Origin: Tubulinosema ratisbonensis
Lineage: Eukaryota > Microsporidia > Tubulinosematidae
Length of the DNA: 20,823 nt
Direction of reading: 5' to 3'
Assembly (NCBI GenBank): GCA_004000155.1
Contig: RCSS01000361.1
Span: forward strand, 1 to 20,823
Part shown: in pieces, positions 1-9,730 of the stretch
How positions within the stretch are numbered: position 1 is the stretch's first letter
Layout of the letters: each line of letters opens with the position of its first letter
Position numbers and translations under genes: made by a program
Notes under the pieces: model-generated
What the model saw: the letters and a program-made list of their open reading frames with translations, nothing else
What the model was told of the DNA's origin: nothing
Databases searched by the model: none

Positions 1-2012
1 ATCACAATTAAAAATATCTTAACAGTATTGATTAAAATTAAGACATTTTTTTATTAAAATTTTATTGATGAAAAGAAATGAAAACAATTCAAATAAGGAG
101 AGGTTAATACCATTTGCTTTCAAGTTCTTGAAAACGATTAGAAATTAAAAATTTTTTATTTAGATCTGTAACAGAAATATCATTTGGTATCATAAAACTA
201 ATCCATCATTAATAAATTATCTTGTGTTTCATAAAATATTAATAAAATAATCCATTTAAGTAAATATTTTTATTTATTTTTTTAATAATTTCTCATGTTT
301 ATTTTCCTTGAGTTTTAAATTCAATTATTCGTAAATTTTAATAATCATTTTGTCTTAAAAAATAAAAAACAAGAAATAAATCTTTAGACTTTGTTTAATT
401 TTTTGATCTAAGGTTAGAATAGTTTCTTGTCTAAAGTTTTTTTCATAACAATACAAAACTTTTTAAAAGAATAATATTTTTATGCAAGATTTTTTTGTGA
501 AAATTAGATAAAAAATATTATGGGAACTTAAGTATAATCAGAATAAATTTTATTTATAAAATTGTCATATTAATGAGGTAAATAAAATGTTTGTAATCAT
601 GTTGAAATGTGAAGAAAATAAATCCAATATTTTTAATTTTTAATGCTTTAAAATAAGTGCAGCCATATATTTTTATCTACACATTATCTATTTTAGTAAA
701 AACTCTGATTTAATCATTGCTTTTAATGATTTTAATTATGATATAAATTTATATTTTTCATAAACTGTATTGATTAAATTAATATAAAATTTTATACAAA
801 TTTAAAAATTATTCTAAAAGTAAAATAATTATTTTATTTTACATATTTTTTTTATTCCAACTTCTTCTAAAAAAATCAAAAAATTTACTTTATTGTTATT
901 TTTAAGCTGTTTTAAATTTAATTTTAAGTTTATTTTTAATTAATATCTTTATTAAAAAATCATCTTATACTCAATTTTAATCTAACATTAAATTTTATAT
1001 TATTGAAAAAATGTTTCATTGATCATTTACTTTTTATATTTGTGAAGTAATTGGTTATTTTTTAAAAATATTTCAATAAATGATTTTTTTATTGCCATCT
1101 CTCTTCCTTAAATTTGTTTGTTATTTATATCTTAATTTGGGGAGATTTAGCGGTATACTAACCAATTATATTTTACTACAATATTATTTATAAAAATGTT
1201 TCATTGATCATTTACTTTTTTTAGTAAAAGATTAAGGTTTAGAAAATAAATATTAAAATTATTTTCAAATCAAAAAAGTAAAACTATTCATAAATTTAAA
1301 GTAAAAAATAAAATTAAGACTTTTTTCAAAAATAGAACTAATTTTTTAAAAAAAATATTATTAATTATTCTACTTAATTTTTAGAAGTCAAAGTATTTAA
1401 ACCAACATTTAAATTTTAATTTAAAAAAAAATAAATAAATACAATATTATAAAATACGAACAAATAAAAAATACAGCACAATCTTTGAAAATTTTGTAGG
1501 TTTTTCTAAATTTCGTACTTGGAACCTAATTAATAAAAAAATTTTTTTATATATTAATTATATTATTTGTTATTTATAAAATAATCTAAAAATGTTTTAT
1601 ATCAAAATGCCCCTTTTACCGTATATTTTTAAATTATTTTCTGCTTATTTCATTTTTATGATTACAAAAATTTATTATTAATAAGATTATTTTAAGAAAT
1701 ATTTTATATGCTTAATTTCAAAAATAAAAAATTAAAAAATTTTTATTATAAACAGGGTTATGATTTTAATTTGTAACGTTTCCCGTTTTTTTAATATTAA
1801 GCAAATTTTTCAAAAGGAGAAAAAATTTTTAATAAAATTAAAAAGAATTTGAAAAAATATCTTAAAAAGAAACATTTGACAAATATTTCTGAATTCAATT
1901 AAAATATTGAATCAAAAAATTTTCTTCTCCTTTTTAAATATTTTAAAAATTTCCTAATTAAATCATTTAAATCAACAAAAGAAACATAAAAGTAGTCAAT
2001 TATAAATAAAGG
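1..2012. other. AT-rich spacer, no gene recognised
   Basis: This 2-kb stretch is almost entirely A/T homopolymer-rich sequence with stops in all frames. The only coding-like scraps are on the minus strand. At about 104-200 there are some 32 open codons ending in a TAA at 104-106, and near 380-450 there is a second short fragment. Neither has an initiator or a family match I can name. A 29-bp direct repeat is listed separately. I see no RNA gene or recognisable transposon end here. Confidence 0.6.
1007..1220. repeat. Perfect 29-bp direct repeat pair
   Basis: The same 29 bases occur at 1007-1035 and 1192-1220 in the same orientation, 185 bp apart. The core reads ATGTTTCATTGATCATTTAC and is flanked by A and T runs. 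The sequence between the copies is not itself repeated. The core is not simple AT repeat, so chance identity is unlikely. It may be a small tandem duplication whose interior has diverged, or two copies of a short dispersed repeat. The function is unknown. Confidence 0.7.
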
Positions 2013-2699
2013 ATGAATATCTTATTTTATATTAGTATATTTTTAACAGGAAACTCAGAAAAAAATCCAAAAAAACTCTATGAAATCAAAAATACATCAA
2101 AAAATACTCCAGAAGAATCTAACACACTTTCTAGCACTCAAAATGAAGAGTTAGGATTTGGAAAAAGAGCTCGCAAATTGACTTATAAGTATAAAGAACT
2201 GCTTGAATCAGAATCAAATCGTAAAGATAAACTAAGAAAGACTAAAAGCTCAAGTGACTTACATGAAAAAACCAGCAGCTCTAACAAATTAGACGATTCA
2301 ATCGAAAATATTAAAGATCTTCAAATAGATGATCAAAAATCAGATACAATAGATAAAGATATCAACCCATCAACAAAACACAAACAACAAACCATAAGAA
2401 AGAAACAGCACCCAAAATTTATAAGACTAAAAAGACCTCCTTACAAATATAAATTGAAAAAAAGAAAAGTACCAAATAAATTATTAGAAGCAATAAAATT
2501 AAGAAAGCTAATCAAAGAGCACAACTTAAAAAATTTCATTATTAAAGTAGAAAAGTTAAGTGAAGATCATCCGAAAGTAAAAGAAGAGACTAAGGTTCAA
2601 GAGTTTAAAAATTATTTTAAGTCTTTTGAGATTGAGCCAAGCGATGAGAGAATAGAAAGGGAAAGAAAAAAAATTAGAAAGGATTTGTTTAGAAATTAA
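2013..2699 (+). CDS. Lysine-rich charged protein with hydrophobic N-terminus, function unknown
   Basis: The 228-residue reading frame is intact, and its base composition is clearly less AT-rich than its flanks. A TAA lies two codons upstream of the ATG (TAA AGG ATG), so this is the first possible start. Residues 1-13 (MNILFYISIFLTG) form a short hydrophobic stretch that could be a minimal signal peptide; the rest is hydrophilic. Residues 14-115 are low complexity, rich in Ser, Lys, Asp, Glu and Asn. Residues 120-228 are strongly basic and probably helical (for example RKKQHPKFIRLKRPPYKYKLKKRK). A TATA-like TATAAATAAA lies just upstream. I do not recognise a domain. If the N-terminus is a signal, the protein would be secreted or in the spore wall or host interface; if not, it could be nuclear or nucleolar and bind nucleic acid. 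Both are inferences. Confidence 0.7.
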   Translation: MNILFYISIFLTGNSEKNPKKLYEIKNTSKNTPEESNTLSSTQNEELGFGKRARKLTYKYKELLESESNRKDKLRKTKSSSDLHEKTSSSNKLDDSIENIKDLQIDDQKSDTIDKDINPSTKHKQQTIRKKQHPKFIRLKRPPYKYKLKKRKVPNKLLEAIKLRKLIKEHNLKNFIIKVEKLSEDHPKVKEETKVQEFKNYFKSFEIEPSDERIERERKKIRKDLFRN

Positions 2700-3630
2700 A
2701 GTTAAGAACTTTATAAGTTTCAATTTTTGCTATATATGGTTTAAACGTTTTTATTTAAAAGATAAAAATAAATAAAGTATGAAAAAATAGAATGTTTTAC
2801 AATATTCTTATAAAGATGCTATTAACAAGAAGAATTCAATAACTAGATACTAATAAACAAGAATGAGTAAGATTTGTGTGTTTTTTAGTTTATAAAAAAA
2901 TTTGTGTTTATTTGAACTGATAAAAATGTAATTTTTATGCTTCCTTTCTGTAATCAATAAATCTTTTCTACAAATTAGAAGAATATAAAATTGTACATAA
3001 TATTTTTGAAAACCATAGTGTTTTAACTTATATTATAAATATTTTTATTTATATATTGATTTCTTTATAAATTTCAATAAATTTTATCACAAATAAAAAA
3101 TATTCTTTTCTAAAGCGATACTTGCACCTAGAAATTTAATTTAAAATAAATTCTAATCAGAAGGTATATATCGCTATTTTTTTGTCAAACAATAATTAAT
3201 TATACAGCAGAAAACTTCATTTTAGAACATAATTATATAAAATTGATTTACATTCAATTAAAAATTACAATAATTATTTAAATTTCTTTATAAATGAAAG
3301 AAACCCACAATTACTTTGAATATTAAAGTTATTTGTCTTGATAATTTTTATAAATAAAATATTTTTTACTTTAAACTAATTTCTATGTCATAAAATCATA
3401 TTATTTTATAAACTAAAAATATTTATGTTTGGATTTATTTTACTTAATCCCTTCTAGTTGTCATTAAATTTAAAATGTCTGTTTCATCATTTATTAATCA
3501 TTATTAATAGGAAGAGAAAAATGTTTGAGCTTTTAGATACTAACGATTTTGTATTTTATTAGGTTTTAGAAGATATGAGTAGAATCTTAACTAATTAATT
3601 TAAATCCTTTTGAGATTAGTAAAATATATG
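2700..3630. other. AT-rich spacer, no gene recognised
   Basis: The stretch lies between the lysine-rich gene and the MULE remnant and consists of AT-rich sequence with frequent stops. At 3521 an ATG opens 13 codons, followed by a TAG and further coding-like codons. It is too short and unmatched to call. A weak 7-bp inverted pair (GCGATA-type) lies around 3114-3175. No RNA gene or terminator could be identified. Confidence 0.55.
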
Positions 3631-3714
3631 GTGACGTGTAAATTCGTCCTACCTTTTTTAATTGGCCAGTGTTTAAAAATTGTTTAATAAAAAAACGGGG
3701 AAGAATTTACAATT
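3631..3714. repeat. Short inverted repeat resembling the MULE end sequence
   Basis: The arm around 3637-3650 (TGTAAATTCGTCCT) and the arm around 3695-3714 (ACGGGGAAGAATTTACAATT) are imperfect inverted repeats of one another, sharing GAATTTACA exactly. The right arm also matches 5307-5323 in direct orientation at 14 of 17 positions by hand count. The 84-bp unit therefore looks like a miniature derivative or a doubled left end of the MULE element whose dead transposase lies to its right. The arms are degenerate and no target-site duplication could be assigned. Confidence 0.4.
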
Positions 3715-3838
3715 AAAAAATATAAGTTTATTTTTTATAAGATAAAAATATAATTAATATTAAATTTAGTTCTAATTAATTGATTTAATTATAAAATAGT
3801 AGAAATGAAAAGTCAAAAACAAATTGAAGCCCAAAGTC

Positions 3839-5171
3839 CTAATTTTTTCTTTCAAGTGAAGAATTCCTTATAATACTACCATTTTTTACATAAATTTTCA
3901 TTCTTTTTAAAACATACCCAAGTTCAAGTCTCATTATCTTCATTCTTATAACATCTTCCTCGTCTTTTAACTTTTCAATTAATCTTGTAAAGCTAAATTT
4001 TGAATTATTGAATGTTGAATTAAATGCATAATGCCAACCCTCGATTTCATTGTTATATGAGGAAAATAATGCAGTCGTGCTCCTACAATGCCAATTTTAA
4101 CTAGATATTTTCCGAACCATCGTCCTTAAAATGATTATTATAAAAATAATTATAAATAGGAGTTAGAACTTCTAGAAATCTAAAAAATTTCAGAGCCTAA
4201 AAAATGTATTGTGAAAGCAATCAATTCTCTTGTATGATAAGAAAACTAGAAACTTGAATTATTCTTTCACCATTTGTGAATGTCTATAATGCAACATCAA
4301 TCCAAGTTCTTTAGATTTTTCTTTGGATACTTTGTGCTAAATAAAACTGACATCTAATTATTTCAGCATCAACAAAAGATCCTTGAAATGCTGTTATAGA
4401 TGCATATTCAAAGTCTGATTTTATAATTTTAGGATTCATCGCTGGAAAGATCTGTTATATAATATGTATTTAATAAAAATGTGTTTCTTTTTTTTTATTT
4501 TTAAAACACAAAAAATTGAAGGCAATACATGGTCATCTTTATAAAAACTAATCATTAACAGCTAGCTTTAAGGCGTTTTTACAACACTAAATGTGCCGTC
4601 AATCGCCCCACATCATACGATAAAAGTTTTACTGCAGTCATATTTGAATAAAATGTTAAAAAATCATTATACTGAACTAACTTTTGGTAATTTTCAAGAA
4701 CACACTTATAAAAAAAAGTGTTCCTGTGTGTAAAAGTTAAGTTTGCACTAGGATAAAGAGAACTGTAGATATATGGCTTCGGGTTTAAAATTCTTTATCT
4801 TTAATTTATGAGATTTCTGTTAATTGAATCAAAGTCTCTTAACACCAAAACTACTTGCACATCTGCACCTCTTATCGTTTCTTGTATAATCGCTCTTATA
4901 GAGGCATCAGTATTTCTAGTTTGGTTCTTCATTGAATCGTATTTTATTTTTTGAATACCAAGATTATCATAGAGCCGTAATTAGGAGTTGCCTTATTGAT
5001 AACCTCTGTGTCTGGACGATTATAATCTAAAGTCATAGTAATCACTCAAGGGCATGTTCTGTGGACACACCTCCATTCTATGTAAAATATTCTGGTTTTT
5101 TTCTTGGTATAAATAAAATTTTCGACGATCAATTGGTCTTTGTCTCGTTTGGATTTGACTATTTTAATCAT
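3839..5171 (-). pseudogene. MULE transposase pseudogene with FLYWCH zinc finger
   Basis: Read on the minus strand in several frames, this shows a full MULE transposase order. The start at 5171 (MIKIVKSKRDKDQLIVENF) opens a FLYWCH-type zinc finger ending in YIEWRCVHRTCP at 5046. After a frameshift comes VITMTLDYNRPDTEVINK, the usual 'HNHPPD' stretch with the second His now Arg. Then follow a 'KNQTRNTDASIRAIIQET' helix, the catalytic IDGTFSVV at 4589-4603, SDFEYA at 4401-4418, RCQFYLAQSI near 4332-4355, and the C-terminal EIEGWHYAFNSTFNN region down to a stop at 3839-3841. There are many in-frame stops and at least four frameshifts, so it cannot be translated. The codon opening the first frame further upstream (5240) is TTG, so ATG 5171 is preferred. 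About 440 codons remain. Confidence 0.85.
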
Positions 5172-5306
5172 TTTATATGTTTTCAAAAATTTTCTTAAAT
5201 ATATTAAATTAGAATGATTTTTCTTACAAAATATAACCAATAATAATTATTTATTATATTAATTAAAAATTATTTTTTAATTAAAGTAAAATAAATAACT
5301 ATTTTC

Positions 5307-5323
5307 ACGGAGACGAATCTACA
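5307..5323 (-). repeat. Right terminal repeat of the MULE remnant
   Basis: ACGGAGACGAATCTACA is the reverse-oriented partner of the left end at 3637-3650 and a direct partner of 3695-3711. It lies about 140 bp upstream of the transposase ATG, a sensible place for a terminal inverted repeat. The match is short and imperfect. Confidence 0.4.
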
Positions 5324-5932
5324 TAGAACCGATTTTTCAGGTGCTAAACTTTATAACTTAAATTTTTTTAAAAAAAAATTATGTGTTTATTATAAACTAT
5401 ATGATAATGGTCTGGTAAACTGTTTTTATTAAAAAAATTAAAATATTTTTATAAAATTTATTTTTTATAATTTTTTTGTGTTTTTTTAAATGTTATAAAT
5501 TTTAATTTGATTTATCACTTCATAAAAAATGAATATAATAATATCTTAAATCTTTATTTATAAACTATAATCTTATGTTAGATCATTGCAACAATTCTGA
5601 TAAACTTATCTTAGAATTAATGTTTATTGAGTAGTTTTTGTCAAAAATAGCAAATTACTTTTGATTCTTAAAAACTATTCTTTTACAAAATTTACTTTTA
5701 AAAGCAATAAATTTTAAAATAAATATTAAAAAAATTAAATTCATTCATTTGTTTTAAATTTTAATGGTCTGAGTTTTATGAATAAATTTTTATAAAATTT
5801 AAAACAAAACTAAATTTCAAATTCTAAAGAAAAAAAATTAATTATAATTCTATAAAATATATTTAAAAAAATAACATTTCTAATTTTAAAAAATTTTAGT
5901 AAAATAAAATACTTTTTAGACTTTCTTTTTAA
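5324..5932. other. AT-rich spacer, no gene recognised
   Basis: Nearly pure A/T sequence separates the MULE end from the downstream end of the broken secreted-protein gene. One 27-codon open scrap near 5578-5660 on the plus strand contains two stops and has no recognisable match. Nothing else stands out. Confidence 0.55.
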
Positions 5933-6831
5933 TCAATTATCATCGATCGTATTACTTTGAAATTCTTGAATAGGATTGATTTCATTTGTCTCTTTCTCTA
6001 ACCTAATATAATGAAAGGTTATGTTTTTTGTTTTATAGTCAATATTTTTATTACCATCAAATAACTTATATCCTTCACCACTCATCAAAATATAATAAAA
6101 CTTTCAATCCTCTCCAAAATTTTCAGAAACCAAAGCACCTGTACAAATATATGTATCGGTTTTTGATATATCATCACATATTAATCTTAATTTGTATTTG
6201 ATTCTTGGATCAAAGTAATATACTCGTTGATTAAAATTTAAGATTCCAAAAAACAGATTTTTGCAAGAAATTTTAAATTCATTACTTTTAACAGTATAAG
6301 CTATTATTTTAGTGTTGTTAATAATTTGTGCTTCAGCTATTTTATCTAATAAAAAAAAATCAATAAAAATAAGAGTTTTATTTTCTGCCTCCCGCGTTAA
6401 AACAAACAAATCTTTGAAAAGTTCATCTTCATTATATTTATCAACAGACAATGTTCTAACAAATTTTTTTCCTAAAATTAAATGAAATACAGAACAAAAT
6501 TATGCCGGATAAACAGTATTTTTAATTATTTTTCCAGATAAACTATTTAATATACTTTCGTAGTTTGAGTTGAATTCTTTGCAATCATTATTAGAATCAT
6601 TTAACATTTTAAAAATATTTAAAAAATTTTGTTTGCAATCCAAAGATGATTTTCTGAATAAATCAGAATATTTCTTTAGCAACCCAAACATTTGTAATGC
6701 TATGTCATTAACTTTGCTAGAATCATAGATGACGTTCGTGTTGAAGTATTTGGTTCGTTGTCCATCAAAAACACATCGGATCCAAGTATGAATGGAATGG
6801 TCATTAAAGTGGATACAATAATGCTATTCAT
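5933..6831 (-). pseudogene. Broken gene for a putative secreted protein, about 299 codons
   Basis: The pieces share one history. ATG at 6831 opens MNSIIVSTLMTIPFILGSDV, a convincing cleavable signal peptide, and a CCC triplet lies 7 nt upstream. That frame ends in TAG about 43 codons in, and the reading continues in another frame near 6695-6715 (NDIALQMFGLLKKYSDLF). In that second frame a TAA at 6500-6502 and a TGA at 6104-6106 interrupt otherwise coding sequence. The last part (KFYYILMSGEGYKLFDGNKN and on) runs to TGA at 5933-5935. Thus there is one frameshift and two in-frame stops in an 899-nt gene. The family is unknown to me. The C-terminal pattern (YKLRLICDD..., then WKFYYI...YKLFDGN if TGA was TGG) faintly recalls the end of ubiquitin-specific proteases, but I cannot find the Cys and His boxes, so this is only a hint. 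Confidence 0.65.
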
Positions 6832-6838
6832 TGTGAAA

Positions 6839-6841
6839 GGG
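6839..6841 (-). promoter_or_regulatory. CCC start-site signal upstream of the broken secreted-protein gene
   Basis: On the minus strand the sequence TTTTCCCTTTCACA directly precedes the ATG at 6831, with CCC 7 nt upstream of it. A CCC or GGG triplet within about 15 nt of the start codon is a known microsporidian start-site signal. It supports the choice of start for the pseudogene. Confidence 0.45.
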
Positions 6842-7374
6842 AAAATTTAAAAAAGATTTTTTTGTTGTTTTAAAATTTTATTTATAGCAAATTAAAAAAA
6901 TTTTTTAATTCAAATTTTCCTTTTTTGTATAAAAATATTAACATTATTATTGTAATATTTTAAGATAGTATTAAAGAAAAAAGACAATATTCTAAGTTTT
7001 AAAAGAATATCTATTAAAAAAATGATCATTTTTAAAATTTAAAAGAAAAGTTATTAAATTTAAAAACTATTAATTATCTTGAAATGATAAATTTTAATTT
7101 ACCCTTTTTACTCACCAAGAAATATTTTTTTGTAATTACTTAGAATAATAAAAACCACTATTATTTAATTTGTGTATAATTATTGAAATCAATTTATGTA
7201 TTCTCTTAGTGTTTTGTAAAAATAATTTATTTTATAAATATTCTAATTTAACTCGTAAATTATAACTATAATGAATGTAAAAAGATATATTCATTTGTAG
7301 TTAAAACCAAAACTTAAAAAATATTTGATTTATTTTGATTAAATAAAAGAACTTTTTTTATAATAAAAGTTTTA

Positions 7375-7403
7375 CAGTGCTGGATTAGCTTTAGGAATAG
7401 TGC
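7375..7403 (+). repeat. Possible hAT transposon end (terminal inverted repeat-like)
   Basis: CAGTGCTGGATTAGCTTTAG begins with CAGTG and resembles the ends of many hAT elements, which start CAGTG followed by a GGATTA-like word. No matching inverted copy was found within the window and no 8-bp target duplication could be assigned. If real it is a solo relic end. Confidence 0.25.
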
Positions 7404-7745
7404 ATTTTTACATTTTTTTAAAATAAAAAGATAACGATTCATTACAAGAAAACCATTATATTATTTAATATGTAAATTAAAATCAAATTAATGTTATTCT
7501 TGAAAATGTTACGTTTTCCTTGGTTTTTTGGTATTTTTCTCATTCAAGAATAATATTTTACATGTAAAAGAAAACAGTAAAGTATAAAAAATTAAATTTT
7601 TAGTGGTATTTTTAAATTTTGATAACGGTGTGTTTTGGAAAGAAATTATAAACTTAAATTTGCAATTAATGGTAATAAGTATATTTTATGGGGCTAAAAA
7701 ACAACTAATAGAATATTAAATAGGTTGGATTAATATTCTTAATCA

Positions 7746-7814
7746 AGTAAACAAATAATTAAAAAAATTGCTGTAAAAATAGGCAAGAGCAAGTAAGTAA
7801 TACATAACTATTTA
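7746..7814 (+). pseudogene. Possible helix-turn-helix fragment of a Tc1-like transposase
   Basis: The plus strand reads SKQIIKKIAVKIGKSK, a TAA stop, then VIHNYL. This resembles the N-terminal helix-turn-helix of Tc1/Tc3 transposases ('S..EIA..IGRS...V.NYL'). The fragment is only about 23 codons with one stop, and flanking frames give no catalytic motif. It may be chance. Confidence 0.22.
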
Positions 7815-8480
7815 TTAATTCATAAATAAGTACAATGCTTATTGAAAAATTTGACCAAAATCATTAGAATAGAATGTGATAAAGAAAATTTTCAGAAATT
7901 TTAACCAACATAGTAATAATTAGTAGAGAAATTAAAAATAAATTGAATTTTTTACTCTAGCAGAGCCATTAGAAATATTCTAAATAATATTTATGTTAAT
8001 TTATCAAAGTAAAGGTTAAAAACCATGTAACGCTACACACAAACAAACACAAAAATAACTCGCACTTAAACATATATAGAGAGCAATAAATGTAATAAAA
8101 TCACATTAAAAGATGAAAAAATGTATTTCATTAGGTTAGATATGATTCGGTTTATTGCAAAATTTCAAAACCTGAAATCTATTATTCCAAAGAGTACAAA
8201 GAGTAAACGTGATCATTTTAGTAGAATCTTTTGTAAAAATAATAACCTTGTATATTTTATCACATAAAATAAATTTAAATCATTTATAAATTATTAATAG
8301 AGTTGGATCCAAACAATATTGATCCAATTGATCCAAAGAAATAAAGGAGCTTAAGTTTAAAGTTAAATAGGAGATCATTACTATTGGTCTACTTATTTAA
8401 GAAAAAGATATATAAAGAATTTTTTTAAATAAATATGAAGTTTTCTGAGAATGTTTTACCAAGTATTTTTATTTATAACA

Positions 8481-8767
8481 TTTCCCGGGGAAAACCCCAA
8501 AATCCAACCAATAGCATCATTAAAATGTCATTTGAGAATAAATATCTTGTTTTTTTTGAGCCTAGAGATAGGAAATCTATACGAAGATCTTTTCGCTATA
8601 CCTTTTTTACAAGAATATTTATACCTAGTCGACGGAAACATACGGTAAAATATGTTTCCCATACTTAGGTATAGCTCAAGATACTGCGAGCCTTTCACCC
8701 GCTAAAACCCACCCCGTGCACTCTATTGACTGTCTAAATCTACCTTACCTTACAGGCTTTGGTTTCG
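8481..8767. other. GC-rich island of unknown origin
   Basis: By hand count this segment is about 38% G+C (52 of 120 bases in 8641-8760), about double the surrounding level, with sharp edges. It contains GGGGAAAACCCC at 8487-8498 and a long two-tier hairpin at 8621-8672. Two overlapping open frames cover its first part (8435-8668 and 8451-8648). A third runs from 8629 past the right edge (ICFPYLGIAQDTASLSPAK and on). None matches a protein I know, and the frames conflict. It directly abuts the truncated end of the Harbinger remnant at 8768. It might be an inserted foreign fragment, a structured RNA gene, or a decayed coding sequence; no rRNA, tRNA or snRNA signature was recognised. Confidence 0.5.
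8621..8672. repeat. Long imperfect hairpin inside the GC island
   Basis: Outer stem ATACCTA (8621-8627) pairs with TAGGTAT (8666-8672). Inner stem GGAAACATA (8634-8642) pairs with TATGTTTCC (8651-8659). Both are perfect inverted repeats, separated by internal loops of 6 nt on each side and capped by an 8-nt loop. Such a nested palindrome suggests an RNA structure, a terminator or a transposon end. It has no identified partner. Confidence 0.6.
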
Positions 8768-9407
8768 AAATTTTCGATGTGATATTGTAGCGCAAAATTC
8801 ATTCTTATTAGTCATGAATTTTTTGATTTATAAAACACACCTTCAGATCTCATTTTAAAATCTACACAACAAACAAATTTAGAAAAACCGACCCTTTCTG
8901 TCATAATAATCAAAAAAATAAGCCATTTAGTTTTAAAAATAGTTATAAGCGTTCTGTACATGGCCCAAATAGTTCTGCTCACATTTTACATATTTTTAAA
9001 ATTTTTTAAAAAAATTCATGTTCTTTTTGAGAAAAAAATTTTACTCTAGTTTTTGCAATCTTATTAATAAAAACTGACATTTCCTTAACCATTCTAAATA
9101 TACTAACATGTGAAACGCCAAATTTTTCTCTAAGCTGTTTGTAAGTAGAATTGAATAGAATATGTAATAAATTTATGTGAAGTTTTACTTCGGTTATTTA
9201 AGCAGTTTGGTTTTCCTTTTAAAAATTTAGAAGAGAGAAAAACGAGACCTATTTATTCTTAATGTTTCAGAAGAATGGGTTTCATACATTGCATTTATTT
9301 AATTGGGCCAGGATTTGAATAACTTGTGTGTGTTTTTGTTTCAAATCACACTATTTATTTTTATCTAAAAGAGAAAAAATTTCTAAAAATTCTTCTATAG
9401 TGCTCAT
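8768..9407 (-). pseudogene. PIF/Harbinger-like transposase remnant, copy A, truncated
   Basis: On the minus strand ATG 9407 opens MSTIEEFLEIFSLLDKNK, then a stop. Frames then change repeatedly through a helix-turn-helix region (STYKQLREKFGVSHVSIFRM, about 9080-9160) typical of the DDE_4 transposase N-terminal domain, and a middle part (YYDRKGR; DFKMRSEGVFYKSKNS). The sequence breaks off at the GC island, so the C-terminal catalytic part seen in copy B (17114-17325) is missing, as are about 190 bp in the middle. It lies 323 bp downstream of the membrane-protein gene, as in copy B. It is dead. Confidence 0.65.
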
Positions 9408-9730
9408 ATTTTGAAAAAAGATATATAATTATTTTTAATGTATCAATTTGAATTATATTTAACTTTATCTTTATATAAATTATGTATATATGAAATAAAT
9501 TTTATATATAGATAAACTTGTAATAAACCTATTATATCTTATTAAAATTTTGTGGTTTTATAAAAATATAATTCAATTTAAAAAAAAATCTTTTTCATTT
9601 GTTCTTTAAATTGTATTGTAAAAATGAAATTTCAGTTTTATGAGTACTATTAATCATAAAAAATACACTATTAATGTAAATTTTAATCTTTTTAAATGAG
9701 GAATAATAAAAAGAAGAAAAGAAGTTTAAT

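Larger units (their letters stand above)
3631..5323 (-). mobile_element. Degenerate MULE (Mutator-like) DNA transposon
   Basis: The element consists of a MULE transposase remnant (3839-5171) bracketed by related end sequences: 3637-3650 on the left, and in opposite orientation 5307-5323 on the right (11 of 12 core bases TGTARATTCGTC agree). That gives a copy of about 1.7 kb, with roughly 200 bp of non-coding sequence on the transposase C-terminal side and 135-150 bp on the other. MULE superfamily elements have terminal inverted repeats and usually a 9-bp target duplication, which I could not find. The extent is inferred from the ends, while the transposase identity is secure. Confidence 0.5.
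6842..8480. other. AT-rich spacer with faint transposon traces
   Basis: This 1.6-kb stretch has no gene I can support. It holds a hAT-end-like motif at 7375-7403 and a helix-turn-helix-like fragment at 7746-7814, both listed separately. Short runs such as ATCCAACAATATTGATCC-like words near 8304-8335 (three GATCCAA words in 35 bp) are the only other non-random feature. The remainder is A/T-rich with stops in all frames. Confidence 0.5.

Noticed and set aside
104..200. Short minus-strand coding-like scrap ending at 104-106
   Set aside because: About 32 codons with no start and no recognisable family; below the level at which I would call a gene.
3521..3600. Plus-strand mini frame MFELLDTNDFVFY
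   Set aside because: Thirteen codons before a stop; the following codons look coding-like but nothing supports a gene.
5172..5240. Upstream extension of the MULE first frame to 5240
   Set aside because: The first codon would be TTG and the added residues are not part of the FLYWCH finger; ATG 5171 gives the expected start.
5933..6831. Stop-codon reassignment (TGA as Trp) to explain the interrupted frames here and in Merlin
   Set aside because: The interruptions also include TAA, TAG and frameshifts, and the three intact genes end in normal stops, so decay or sequencing error is the simpler explanation.
8435..8668. Two overlapping plus-strand open frames (77 and 65 codons) at the GC island
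   Set aside because: They overlap in different frames, start outside the island in AT-rich spacer, have no recognisable family, and a third frame is open further on. I report the island itself, not a gene.
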